DNA from: Streptacidiphilus jiangxiensis
Lineage (GTDB): Bacteria; Actinomycetota; Actinomycetes; Streptomycetales; Streptomycetaceae
Assembly (NCBI RefSeq): GCF_900109465.1
Contig: NZ_FOAZ01000005.1
Coordinates: 266,473-330,472 of the forward strand
DNA: 64,000 bases
Reading direction: 5' to 3'
In this document: positions 57,168 through 64,000 of the stretch, one piece after another
How positions within the stretch are numbered: the stretch's first letter is position 1
Layout of the letters: every line of letters begins with the position of its first letter
The notes under the pieces: generated by a model
What the model was told of the DNA's origin: nothing
The model's database searches: none
The model's input: the letters and a program-made list of their open reading frames with translations, nothing else
Made by a program: the position numbers and the translations under genes

Positions 57168-59015
57168 TCAGGGGATCGGCGCGTTCTGCACCTGGTTCAG
57201 CCAGTCGGTGCTGTGCGCGGGCAGACGGATGTGGGTGCCGTAGTAGTCGTCGATGCAGGAGGCGACCCAGTCCGGGCGCCCGCTCCGGGTGTACGCGTCG
57301 CGCATCCGGCCGATGTAGGAGGGCACGTACGTCGGGTTCTTGGCGCCGGCCCGGATCTGGGCCTCCAACTGCCGCTGCTGCGCGTCCCAGTGGTGGGCGC
57401 GCACCCGCGTCTGGTGCACCACGGCGACGGCCGGCTGCGCCAGACCGACGAGCGCGAACCCGACCAGCGCCGACAGCAGCGCCGCGGCACCACGCCGCCG
57501 CGGTACGCCGGGCACGGGGGCGACGGCCTTTCCGAGCAGCCGTCCGGCGGCGACACCGACGCCGGCCAGGAGCAGGGTGTAGGGCAGGCGCCAGTCGTTC
57601 CAGGTGCGGACCATGTACCAGATCCAGGACCCGAAGACGGCCTGCACCAGCTCGGTCACCAGCAGGCTGCCCAGCAGGACGGCCGCCGTCGCCCACAGCA
57701 GCAGCCGGAGCGGCGAGCGCACGGCCAGCGCAGGCGGGGGAGCGTCACCGGTGGCTGCCACCGTGGCGGCACCCCCGGCGTCGGCGCCTGCGGCGCCGGC
57801 CGGGGCCGGGCCGACTGTGGGGGCGTCCGCGCCGCTGTCCGGGCTCCCCGCCGCTGCCGTCGGCGCAGCGCCGACGGCCTGGCCGGCCGCGAGCGCGTCC
57901 GCGTCCGCGGTCGCGGTCGCTCCCGAGTCGTCCGTTCCGGCTGCGACCCGGCCGCCCGCCGCCGCGCCGACGTGGGCCGGAGTCAGGTCCTCGGTGCGTT
58001 CCGGTTCCGTCGTGTCGGCCGCACCGGCCGAGAGCGCCGTGGGCGTCGGCCTGGCCCACGGGGTCGCGCCGCGGAGGAGGCGGGGGCGGGACGCCGTCTC
58101 GGCCGTGAGCCGGCGGCTGGTCAGGCCGAGGACGACGCCGGCCAGGACGACGGCGGCGTAGTCCCAGCTGGAGACGGTCGCGGCCAGGTCGCCGACCCAG
58201 GTGACCACGCCGTCGCGCAGGCGGTGCAGCAGTTCCGCGCCGTGCGGGACGCCGAGGCCGGCGCTGCGGGCGTGCATGCCGGGGGAGAGGTACTCCACGA
58301 GCAGGCCGCCCGCGGATCCGACGGCGGCGGCGAGCGCACCGAGGCGGGCCGCGCGGCGGGCGGGCCGGTCGGCGCAGACGTCGCCCGCACGCAGCCACAG
58401 GGCGACCGCCAGGACGCCGACGACCAGCGCCATCGCCTCGGAGACCAACGCGATGAAGGCGAAGCCCAGCAGCAGGACGAGCGCGGCCGTCCACCGGCCG
58501 AGCAGCCCGGCGCGCCCGCGGCGGCCGGGCAGGCAGAGCACGGCGGCGACCAGCGCGGTCGACAGCACCGCCGGGACGGTGTGCGAGATGCCGCCGGAGG
58601 CCCAGTAGGTGGTCTGGTAGGGCTGTGGGCAGACCAGCAGGAACACCAGCGACGCCGTGGCGGCCGTCAGCAGCTGCACGGCGACGGGCGCGTGACGACC
58701 GGCCAGTCGGGTGAGGCGGGCGACGAGCAGCCACAGCGAGCCGAGCAGCAGCGCGACGACCACGACGGGGTAGAGCTGCAGGCCGAGCGGCCCGAGTCCG
58801 TGCACCCAGGCCAGCAGGACGGCGTTGCCGGCCCGGCCGTTGCTGTCCTGGTAGAGGAAGTGGACGAACTGACGGACCGACATGGTGCGCATGTTCGTCT
58901 GGTAGCACCAGTCGTCGGCTGCGGGGCGCACCCAGGCGCCACCGACCGCGAGCAGGGCCAGCAGGGCTGTGGCGAAACCGGCGAGCGGGGCCGCGTATCG
59001 TGCGAGGGCTTTCAT
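57168..59015 (-). CDS. Large polytopic membrane protein, DUF6056-like
   Basis: About 615 residues with ten or more hydrophobic segments. After the first helix comes RPAADDWCYQTNMRT and later DSNGRAGNAVLLAWVHG, the acidic loop pattern of DUF6056 and other GT-C-fold membrane glycosyltransferases (Asp-Asp in the first outer loop). A ~100-residue Ala/Thr/Asp-rich disordered insertion sits at ~330-430, between two membrane blocks. Likely role: a polyprenyl-phosphate-sugar-dependent glycosyltransferase acting outside the membrane on the surface polymer. ATG 59015 has no clear ribosome-binding site; a TTG at 59027 is possible. The 64-base gap to the 1307-aa transferase gene suggests one operon. Confidence 0.6.
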   Translation of the reverse strand: MKALARYAAPLAGFATALLALLAVGGAWVRPAADDWCYQTNMRTMSVRQFVHFLYQDSNGRAGNAVLLAWVHGLGPLGLQLYPVVVVALLLGSLWLLVARLTRLAGRHAPVAVQLLTAATASLVFLLVCPQPYQTTYWASGGISHTVPAVLSTALVAAVLCLPGRRGRAGLLGRWTAALVLLLGFAFIALVSEAMALVVGVLAVALWLRAGDVCADRPARRAARLGALAAAVGSAGGLLVEYLSPGMHARSAGLGVPHGAELLHRLRDGVVTWVGDLAATVSSWDYAAVVLAGVVLGLTSRRLTAETASRPRLLRGATPWARPTPTALSAGAADTTEPERTEDLTPAHVGAAAGGRVAAGTDDSGATATADADALAAGQAVGAAPTAAAGSPDSGADAPTVGPAPAGAAGADAGGAATVAATGDAPPPALAVRSPLRLLLWATAAVLLGSLLVTELVQAVFGSWIWYMVRTWNDWRLPYTLLLAGVGVAAGRLLGKAVAPVPGVPRRRGAAALLSALVGFALVGLAQPAVAVVHQTRVRAHHWDAQQRQLEAQIRAGAKNPTYVPSYIGRMRDAYTRSGRPDWVASCIDDYYGTHIRLPAHSTDWLNQVQNAPIP

Positions 59016-59092
59016 TTCGAAAAGCAATCCTGGGGTGGTCCGGCGCGAATTGCAAAATAGCCACGAATTCGCCGGGAAAAATAATTGTCCGA

Positions 59093-60892
59093 CTATCTTG
59101 GAATCGTCGACGGAATGGCACAGGTCGTCAGCGGGGAGGTGGCCCGCTGCTGTTCGAGCACGGGGACCTCATGGTGCGCCCAGCTCTGCAGCGCCGCGAG
59201 TCGAGCCGGGGAGGTGACCGCGTCGGCGCGGACCCAGTCGCTGTCGAACGCGCTCGGGCCGGAGTCGGCGCCCGAGTCGTACAGTGGCAGGTAGCCCGCC
59301 GCGCGCAGGGTCCGCGGCAGCAGGCCGGGACTGCTCGCCCATGGCCCGTGCACGTGCACGAAGGTCGGCCGCACCTCGTGGAACACGTACGACCGCACCG
59401 CCGCCATGTCGTCGGCCCCGTAGGCACGGGCGATCACCGGGTCGGTCAGGCCGGCCAGGTCGACCACGCGCAGCCCGCTGGTCAGCAGCGTGCCGCCGAG
59501 GTCGGGCAGCAGCAGGCTGCTGGTCCGGCGGGGCAGGCCCAGGCGGTCGGCGTAGGTGTTGAACAGCAGGCCGTATCGCTGCGCCACACTGCACATCGAC
59601 AGCGTCGGGTAGCGGCGGAACCCGGCCGCCGACGCGGCCTGCGGTACAGCGGAGACGGCGAGCGCGACCGACGCCGCCAGGGCGAGCAGGGCCCGGGCGG
59701 CCGGTATCGGCACCGCCGACGGCCACCGCGCCTGCCAGGCGCGGGTCAGCGCGAGCGCGCCGAACAGCGCGCCCGCCGTCCACAGCGGGGTGGCGAACCG
59801 GTACAGCGCCATCCAGTCCGGCCGCAGCACCGCGAATCCCACCAGCGCCAGCAGCGGCGGCACCCCGGCGGCCACCAGCTCCGCCCGCCCCGATCCGGGC
59901 CGCACCAGTACCAGGGCCGCCGCCACCAGCACCACCGCGACGCCGGCCCAGCCCGCATAGCCGAGCACGTCGACGGCGCGGTCCCACATCTCGCCCAGCC
60001 CCGGTGCCCCCTGGGACTTGGCCACGGCCGTGTTGGGCACCCACTGCCCGAACTCGGCCCGCCGCCAGAGCAGGAACACCCCGTAGGGCAGGCCGAACAC
60101 GGCGACCTCCAGCGCGGTCGGACGCAGCAGCCGGGCGACGAGCCCCGAGCGCGTCAGCGCCGCCCGCGGCACCGTCAGCAGCAGTGCCAGCGGATAGGCG
60201 CCCGCGTACAGGACGCCGTCCGGGCGGGTCAGGGCGGCGACCAGGGCCAGCAGCCCGGCGCCGACCGCGGTCCGCACGCCCGGCAGCTCGTCGCGCGCTG
60301 CGGCACGGGCCAGCAGTGCCGCGAGGCCGGCCACGAGCAGTCCGTAGAGCGGGTTCTCCAGGCCGGAGAAGGCCCAGATGACGAACGACCAGTTGGTGGC
60401 CAGCACCGCCGCGGCCACCAGGGTGGCCACGGACGAGCCCGTCGTGGCCCGCACGCACCACAGCACGCCGAGGACGCAGAGCAGCGCCAGCAGCTTGGGG
60501 AACCAGACCAGGTCGCCGACCCCGAACAGCGATCCGTGGTCGAACACGCCGAGCCCGTGACCGAGGATCAGCACCACCAGCCAGCTCGGGTTCGAGTAGC
60601 CCTCGACAGGGGGCGCGCCGGCCTGCTGGACCGGTCCGAGGCCGTGCGCGACGCTGCGGGCGTAGGCGAAGGTGATCGCCGCGTCGTCGACGATCCAGGC
60701 CCGCAGCCGTGCCGCCTGCGCGGCGACCAGCGCGGTCCCCAGCAGCACCGACGCCGGCCCGGCCAGGCGCCGTTCCGCGTTCGGGCGTTCTGGTCGTGCT
60801 CCGCCTCGGCTCCGTTGCGGCCGGGTGCCTTCCTCGCCCGTGCCTCGTTCGGGCGGCCCGAAGCCTTCACTGCGCCTGGGCTCCGCGCTCAC
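59093..60892 (-). CDS. AftB-like membrane arabinofuranosyltransferase
   Basis: A 599-residue GT-C-type membrane protein. After a disordered Arg/Glu-rich leader comes the first outer loop with the catalytic pair D69-D70 in WIVDDAAITFAYARSVAHG, then PVEGYSNPSWLVVLILGHGL, a motif order I associate with mycobacterial AftB, the terminal beta-1,2 arabinofuranosyltransferase. About ten helices follow and the C-terminal ~170 residues are a soluble outer domain. GTG 60892 overlaps the UbiA stop (GTGA), so it is coupled to the enzyme that makes the decaprenyl-phospho-ribose precursor, which supports a role as user of decaprenylphosphoryl-arabinose. Substrate assignment remains inference. Confidence 0.72.
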   Translation of the reverse strand: MSAEPRRSEGFGPPERGTGEEGTRPQRSRGGARPERPNAERRLAGPASVLLGTALVAAQAARLRAWIVDDAAITFAYARSVAHGLGPVQQAGAPPVEGYSNPSWLVVLILGHGLGVFDHGSLFGVGDLVWFPKLLALLCVLGVLWCVRATTGSSVATLVAAAVLATNWSFVIWAFSGLENPLYGLLVAGLAALLARAAARDELPGVRTAVGAGLLALVAALTRPDGVLYAGAYPLALLLTVPRAALTRSGLVARLLRPTALEVAVFGLPYGVFLLWRRAEFGQWVPNTAVAKSQGAPGLGEMWDRAVDVLGYAGWAGVAVVLVAAALVLVRPGSGRAELVAAGVPPLLALVGFAVLRPDWMALYRFATPLWTAGALFGALALTRAWQARWPSAVPIPAARALLALAASVALAVSAVPQAASAAGFRRYPTLSMCSVAQRYGLLFNTYADRLGLPRRTSSLLLPDLGGTLLTSGLRVVDLAGLTDPVIARAYGADDMAAVRSYVFHEVRPTFVHVHGPWASSPGLLPRTLRAAGYLPLYDSGADSGPSAFDSDWVRADAVTSPARLAALQSWAHHEVPVLEQQRATSPLTTCAIPSTIPR

Positions 60893-61941
60893 AGGCCCGC
60901 CACCGAGAAGCCGTACAGCACCAGCCAGGTCGCGGCGGCGATCTGCAGCGGACGGTCGCGCAGCACGACGTCCTCCGGGGCGCCCGACTCGGCGCGGTCC
61001 GCGAACACGGCGTAGCGCAGCAGCACCACCAGGAACGGGATGATCGACAGCGGCCGCCACGGCAGTACCGCGCCGGCGGGCACGTGCGGCGACTCGGGCG
61101 GGCTGCCGAGCGCCCACAGGCAGTAGCTGAGCATGGTCACCCCGGCCGCCAACTGCCAGACGAAGCGCAGGTACTCGGTGGAGTACGCGGCCAGCAGCGG
61201 CCGGGTGCGGCCGCTGCCGCCCTCGCCCGCGCGCTCCGAGTAGCGCTTGGCGGCAACCAGGAACAGTGCGCCGAAGCCCGCCGTGATCAGGAACCAGCGG
61301 CTGAGCGGGACGCCGATCGCGGTGCCGCCCGCCATCGCGCGCAGCAGGAAGCCGCTGGCCACCACCATCAGGTCGACCACCGGCAGGTGCTTGAACCAGG
61401 TGCAGTAGAGCAGTTGCATCACCAGGTACGAGCCGATGACCAGCGCCGTCGCCGTGCTGCAGACCAGCGTGGCGCCCGCGAGGGCGAGCGCGGCCAGCAC
61501 CAGGCCGGTGCCGTACGCGAGCGGGACGGGCACCAGCCCGGCGGCCACCGGGCGGAAGCGTTTGGTGGGATGGGCCCGGTCCGCGGCCACGTCCTTGGCG
61601 TCGTTGACCAGGTAGATGGCGGCGGAGGCGCAGGTGAACAGGGCGAAGCAGGCGGCCAGCCGCGCGGGCACCCCGGGGGAGGCCAGCTCGCCCGCGGCGG
61701 CGGGGGCGGCGAGCACCAGCACGTTCTTGATCCACTGGCGCGGGCGGGCCGTCCGCAGCAGGCCGCGGGGGACCGCGAGGGGACCGCTCGGGAGGGGGCG
61801 CCCCGCTGCGCCTTTCGGGGGTCCGCCGTCCGGGGTACGGCTGCGGGCGCCGTCCGCGGCGCCGCCGGATTCGGTCACGGGTTCGGTCGCGGGTTCGAGA
61901 AGACCGGTGCGGGGGGTGGTCACGGGGGGCTCTTCCGTCAT
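60889..61941 (-). CDS. Decaprenyl-phosphate phosphoribosyltransferase, UbiA family
   Basis: A 350-residue UbiA-superfamily prenyltransferase. After a ~60-residue disordered leader, RPRQWIKNVLVLAAP and the metal/diphosphate motif NDAKDVAADRAHPTKRFRP (N113, D114, D117, D121) match DPPR synthase (Rv3806c type) closely; a second acidic site lies near VVDLMVVASGFLLRAMAGG. About eight helices. It should transfer phosphoribose from PRPP to decaprenyl phosphate, the first step to decaprenylphosphoryl-arabinose. DprE1 and DprE2, which do the next epimerisation, start divergently next door, and an AftB-like enzyme is coupled downstream. GGCGAGG lies 7 bases before the ATG. Confidence 0.9.
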   Translation of the reverse strand: MTEEPPVTTPRTGLLEPATEPVTESGGAADGARSRTPDGGPPKGAAGRPLPSGPLAVPRGLLRTARPRQWIKNVLVLAAPAAAGELASPGVPARLAACFALFTCASAAIYLVNDAKDVAADRAHPTKRFRPVAAGLVPVPLAYGTGLVLAALALAGATLVCSTATALVIGSYLVMQLLYCTWFKHLPVVDLMVVASGFLLRAMAGGTAIGVPLSRWFLITAGFGALFLVAAKRYSERAGEGGSGRTRPLLAAYSTEYLRFVWQLAAGVTMLSYCLWALGSPPESPHVPAGAVLPWRPLSIIPFLVVLLRYAVFADRAESGAPEDVVLRDRPLQIAAATWLVLYGFSVAGL

Positions 61942-62045
61942 GCGCGTACCTCGCCGTCAATTCGCTGTCGCAGCTGTCACTCACCCGTTCGGGTGCGCTC
62001 CGCGACCTGCTCCCGCGCTCGGGACCGTGCGTATTCCGCGTGCCT

Positions 62046-62057
62046 AACCGGCCGGTT
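62046..62057. promoter_or_regulatory. 12-bp palindrome between UbiA and dprE1
   Basis: AACCGGCCGGTT is perfectly symmetric and lies in the 189-base divergent gap, between the UbiA start and the dprE1 -10 box. It looks like a TetR-type operator able to control both directions. Confidence 0.4.
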
Positions 62058-62117
62058 GGCGCTTTGGTCACGAATCACCGTGCCGCGCGCCCCCTGCGCG
62101 GTGTCGGTGGCCGGGCT

Positions 62118-62123
62118 TAGCGT
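62118..62123 (+). promoter_or_regulatory. -10 box TAGCGT for leaderless dprE1
   Basis: TAGCGT ends 7 bases before the dprE1 ATG at 62131 and there is no ribosome-binding site. Confidence 0.5.
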
Positions 62124-62130
62124 CGCTGGC

Positions 62131-63471
62131 ATGGAAGGACGACTCACGGGGTGGGGCCGCACCGCGCCCACGACCGCCCGGCTCAGCACGCCGACGACGG
62201 CCGCCGAGGCGCGTGCCGCCGTGCGCGCCGCCGACGAACGCGGCCTGCTCGCCCGCGGCCTGGGCCGTAGCTACGGCGACGCCGCACAGAACGCGGGCGG
62301 CACCGTCCTGGACATGACGGCGCTCACGCGCGTGCTCGCGCTCGACCTGGAGCGGGGCCTGGTCACCTGCGAGGCGGGGGTCAGCCTGGACCGGCTGATG
62401 CGCCTGCTGCTGCCCTTCGGCTGGTTCGTCCCGGTCACCCCCGGCACCCGCTACGTCACCGTCGGCGGCGCGATCGGCGCGGACATCCACGGCAAGAACC
62501 ACCACGTCAGCGGCAGCTTCGGCCACCACGTCACCCGGATGCGGCTGCTGACGGCCGGCGGGGAGGAGGTCGAGCTCACCCGGGGCGAGGAGCTGTTCGA
62601 CGCCACCACCGGCGGCATGGGCCTGACGGGCGTGATCCTCGATGCCACGATCGAGCTGCTGCCCGTCACCACCTCGCTGATGTCCGTCGACACCGAACGC
62701 GCCACCGACCTCGACGACCTGATGCAGCGCCTGGAGTCCACCGACCACCGCTACCGCTACTCGGTCGCCTGGATCGACCTGGTCGCGCGCGGCGCCGCCA
62801 CCGGCCGCGCGGTGCTGTCGCGCGGGGAGCACGCCACGCCCGACCTGCTGACCCCCAGGCAGCGCCGGGACCCGTTGGCCTTCCACCCGCGCAGCCTCCC
62901 CGCGGCGCCGCGCGGCATCCCCGGCGGCCTGCTGCGCACCGGCACCGTCGGCGCGTTCAACGAGCTCTGGTTCCGCAAGGCGCCGCGCGAGCGGCGCGGC
63001 CAGCTCCAGCGGATCGGCGCCTTCTTCCACCCGCTCGACGGCGTGCCCGAGTGGAACCGCGTCTACGGGCCCAGCGGCTTCCTGCAGTACCAGTTCGTCG
63101 TCCCCTACGGGCAGGAGCCGGTGCTGCGCTCGATCGTCGAGCAGCTCAGCCGGCACGGCTGCCCGTCCTTCCTCGCCGTGCTCAAGCGCTTCGGCGAGGG
63201 CGGTCCGGGCTGGCTCTCCTTCCCGATGCCCGGCTGGACGCTCGCGCTGGACCTGCCCGCCTCCGTTCCCGGCCTCGGCCCGCTGCTGGACCGCCTCGAC
63301 GAGCAGGTGCTCGCCGCCGGCGGCCGGATCTACCTGGCCAAGGACTCCCGGATGCGCCCGCGGACGCTGACGGCGATGTACCCGCGGCTCGCCGACTTCC
63401 GGGCGCTGCGCGAGCGCATCGACCCGACCGGCGCCTTCACCTCCGACCTCGCCCGCAGGCTCGCGCTCTAG
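62131..63471 (+). CDS. dprE1: Decaprenylphosphoryl-beta-D-ribose oxidase (DprE1)
   Basis: A 446-residue FAD-linked oxidase of the VAO family. LLARGLGRSYGDAAQNAGGT and VTVGGAIGADIHGKNHHVSG form the flavin site; the C-terminal substrate lid has the sequence GGRIYLAKDSRMRPRTLTAM with the catalytic Lys, and DLARRLAL ends it. DprE1 oxidises decaprenylphosphoryl-ribose to the 2-keto intermediate that DprE2 reduces to arabinose. The residue aligned to Cys387 of Mycobacterium tuberculosis DprE1, target of benzothiazinones, is Ala372 here (GWTLALDL). dprE2 starts 15 bases after its stop. Confidence 0.92.
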   Translation: MEGRLTGWGRTAPTTARLSTPTTAAEARAAVRAADERGLLARGLGRSYGDAAQNAGGTVLDMTALTRVLALDLERGLVTCEAGVSLDRLMRLLLPFGWFVPVTPGTRYVTVGGAIGADIHGKNHHVSGSFGHHVTRMRLLTAGGEEVELTRGEELFDATTGGMGLTGVILDATIELLPVTTSLMSVDTERATDLDDLMQRLESTDHRYRYSVAWIDLVARGAATGRAVLSRGEHATPDLLTPRQRRDPLAFHPRSLPAAPRGIPGGLLRTGTVGAFNELWFRKAPRERRGQLQRIGAFFHPLDGVPEWNRVYGPSGFLQYQFVVPYGQEPVLRSIVEQLSRHGCPSFLAVLKRFGEGGPGWLSFPMPGWTLALDLPASVPGLGPLLDRLDEQVLAAGGRIYLAKDSRMRPRTLTAMYPRLADFRALRERIDPTGAFTSDLARRLAL

Positions 63472-63486
63472 AAAGGCCCCTTTCTC

Positions 63487-64000
63487 ATGATGAACGCCCT
63501 GGGCGACCCCCAGACCCTGCTCGTCCTCGGCGGTTCCTCCGAGATCGGGCTGGCCACGGCCCGACGGCTGGTCAGGTCCCGGGTCGAGACCGTCCACCTC
63601 GCCGGGCGCCCCTCGCCCGCGCTGGACGCCGCCGCGGCCGAGCTGCGCGGCCTCGGCGCGCAGGTGCACGTCCACGACTTCGACGCCGCCGCTGTCGACA
63701 CCCACGAGACGGTGCTCGGCAAGATCTTCGCGGAGGGCGACATCGACGTGGCCCTGCTCGCCTTCGGCGTCCTCGGCGACCAGGAGCAGGGCGAACGCGA
63801 GCCGATGGCCGCCGCCGCGGTGGCCCAGGTCAACTACCTGGGCGCGGTCACCTCCTCGCTGGTCTGCGCGCAGGCCCTGCGCCGCCAGGGTCACGGCGCC
63901 CTGGTCGTGCTCTCCTCGGTGGCCGGCGAACGCGCCCGCCGCTCCAACTTCATCTACGGCTCCACCAAGGCCGGTCTCGACGCCTTCGCCCAGGGCCTCG
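63487..64000 (+). CDS. dprE2: Decaprenylphosphoryl-2-keto-ribose reductase (DprE2), partial
   Basis: The first 171 codons of a short-chain dehydrogenase; it runs off the right end. The NAD-binding motif GGSSEIGLATARRL and the catalytic stretch LSSVAGERARRSNFIYGSTK (Ser, Tyr, Lys) are intact, and the sequence matches DprE2, not a generic SDR, by its opening and by its position behind dprE1. GAAAGG upstream is the ribosome-binding site; ATG 63487 or 63490 may be used. Confidence 0.9.
   Translation, partial: MMNALGDPQTLLVLGGSSEIGLATARRLVRSRVETVHLAGRPSPALDAAAAELRGLGAQVHVHDFDAAAVDTHETVLGKIFAEGDIDVALLAFGVLGDQEQGEREPMAAAAVAQVNYLGAVTSSLVCAQALRRQGHGALVVLSSVAGERARRSNFIYGSTKAGLDAFAQGL

Noticed and set aside
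59093-62071. Single long minus-strand frame covering the AftB-like gene and the UbiA gene
   Set aside because: Upstream of 60892 the frame has no family motif, while the UbiA protein in another frame carries full motifs and overlaps by GTGA.
45044-64000. Antibiotic biosynthesis cluster suggested by glycosyltransferases and a TylF-like methyltransferase
   Set aside because: No polyketide, peptide synthetase, terpene or export genes are present; teichoic-acid-type and decaprenylphosphoryl-arabinose genes explain the set better.

Overview
The window reads as ordinary chromosome of a very GC-rich, Streptomyces-like actinomycete (Streptomycetaceae: Streptomyces, Kitasatospora or Streptacidiphilus). 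The grounds are the strong G/C bias at third codon positions, many GTG starts, translational coupling by ATGA/GTGA overlaps, many apparently leaderless genes, and a gene order (guaA, PspC two-component pair, NlpC/P60, pcrA, M23 peptidase, lipase, icmB, MoxR/VWA block, sucCD, purN-purH, folD, mdh, glyA, trpS) that I remember as Streptomyces core-chromosome order. I could not check that synteny here. I saw no insertion sequence, phage gene, CRISPR array, tRNA or rRNA.

Left part (1-15441). The end of guaA is followed by a class II aldolase-like protein, a DoxX protein and a divergent envelope-stress module: a PspC/LiaF-like membrane protein against a PspC-domain histidine kinase with its LuxR-type response regulator. 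Next come a hypothetical protein, a PhzF-family protein lacking the usual catalytic Glu, an NlpC/P60 hydrolase, a frameshifted RNA 2'-phosphotransferase, a low-molecular-weight tyrosine phosphatase, the PcrA helicase, a membrane-anchored M23 peptidase, an alpha/beta hydrolase and the small cobalamin-binding mutase subunit IcmB.

MoxR/VWA block (15511-23743). Five genes form a divergent unit: DUF5691 and SWIM zinc-finger proteins leftward; MoxR AAA ATPase, DUF5682 and VWA proteins rightward, with overlapping starts and stops. An identical 8-bp element faces outward in both promoters. This YehL-like chaperone/VWA system has no established function that I know of and is the best candidate here for undescribed biology.

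Central metabolism (23762-44991). An anti-sigma-type ATP-binding protein, sucC-sucD with a strong terminator, a membrane-tethered sigma-like protein, a DUF6350 membrane protein, purN-purH, RDD and DUF2752 proteins, folD-DUF3017, mdh (18-bp palindrome upstream, 15-bp hairpin terminator downstream), glyA with a ZTP riboswitch, a CNNM/CBS transporter-like protein, trpS and a 2'-5' RNA ligase-like protein. guaA, purN, purH, folD and glyA form a purine/one-carbon theme.

Cell-surface glycopolymer region (41854-43257 and 45044-64000). A GT2 glycosyltransferase, three proteins fusing GT2 to a CDP-glycerol glycerophosphotransferase domain (727, 965 and 1307 aa), a GT4 glycosyltransferase, a TylF-like O-methyltransferase, large membrane proteins, and a set matching the mycobacterial decaprenylphosphoryl-arabinose pathway: a UbiA-type phosphoribosyltransferase, DprE1, DprE2 (cut by the window end) and an AftB-like arabinofuranosyltransferase. 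Together they suggest a teichoic-acid-like polymer with arabinofuranose decoration in an organism not expected to make arabinogalactan.
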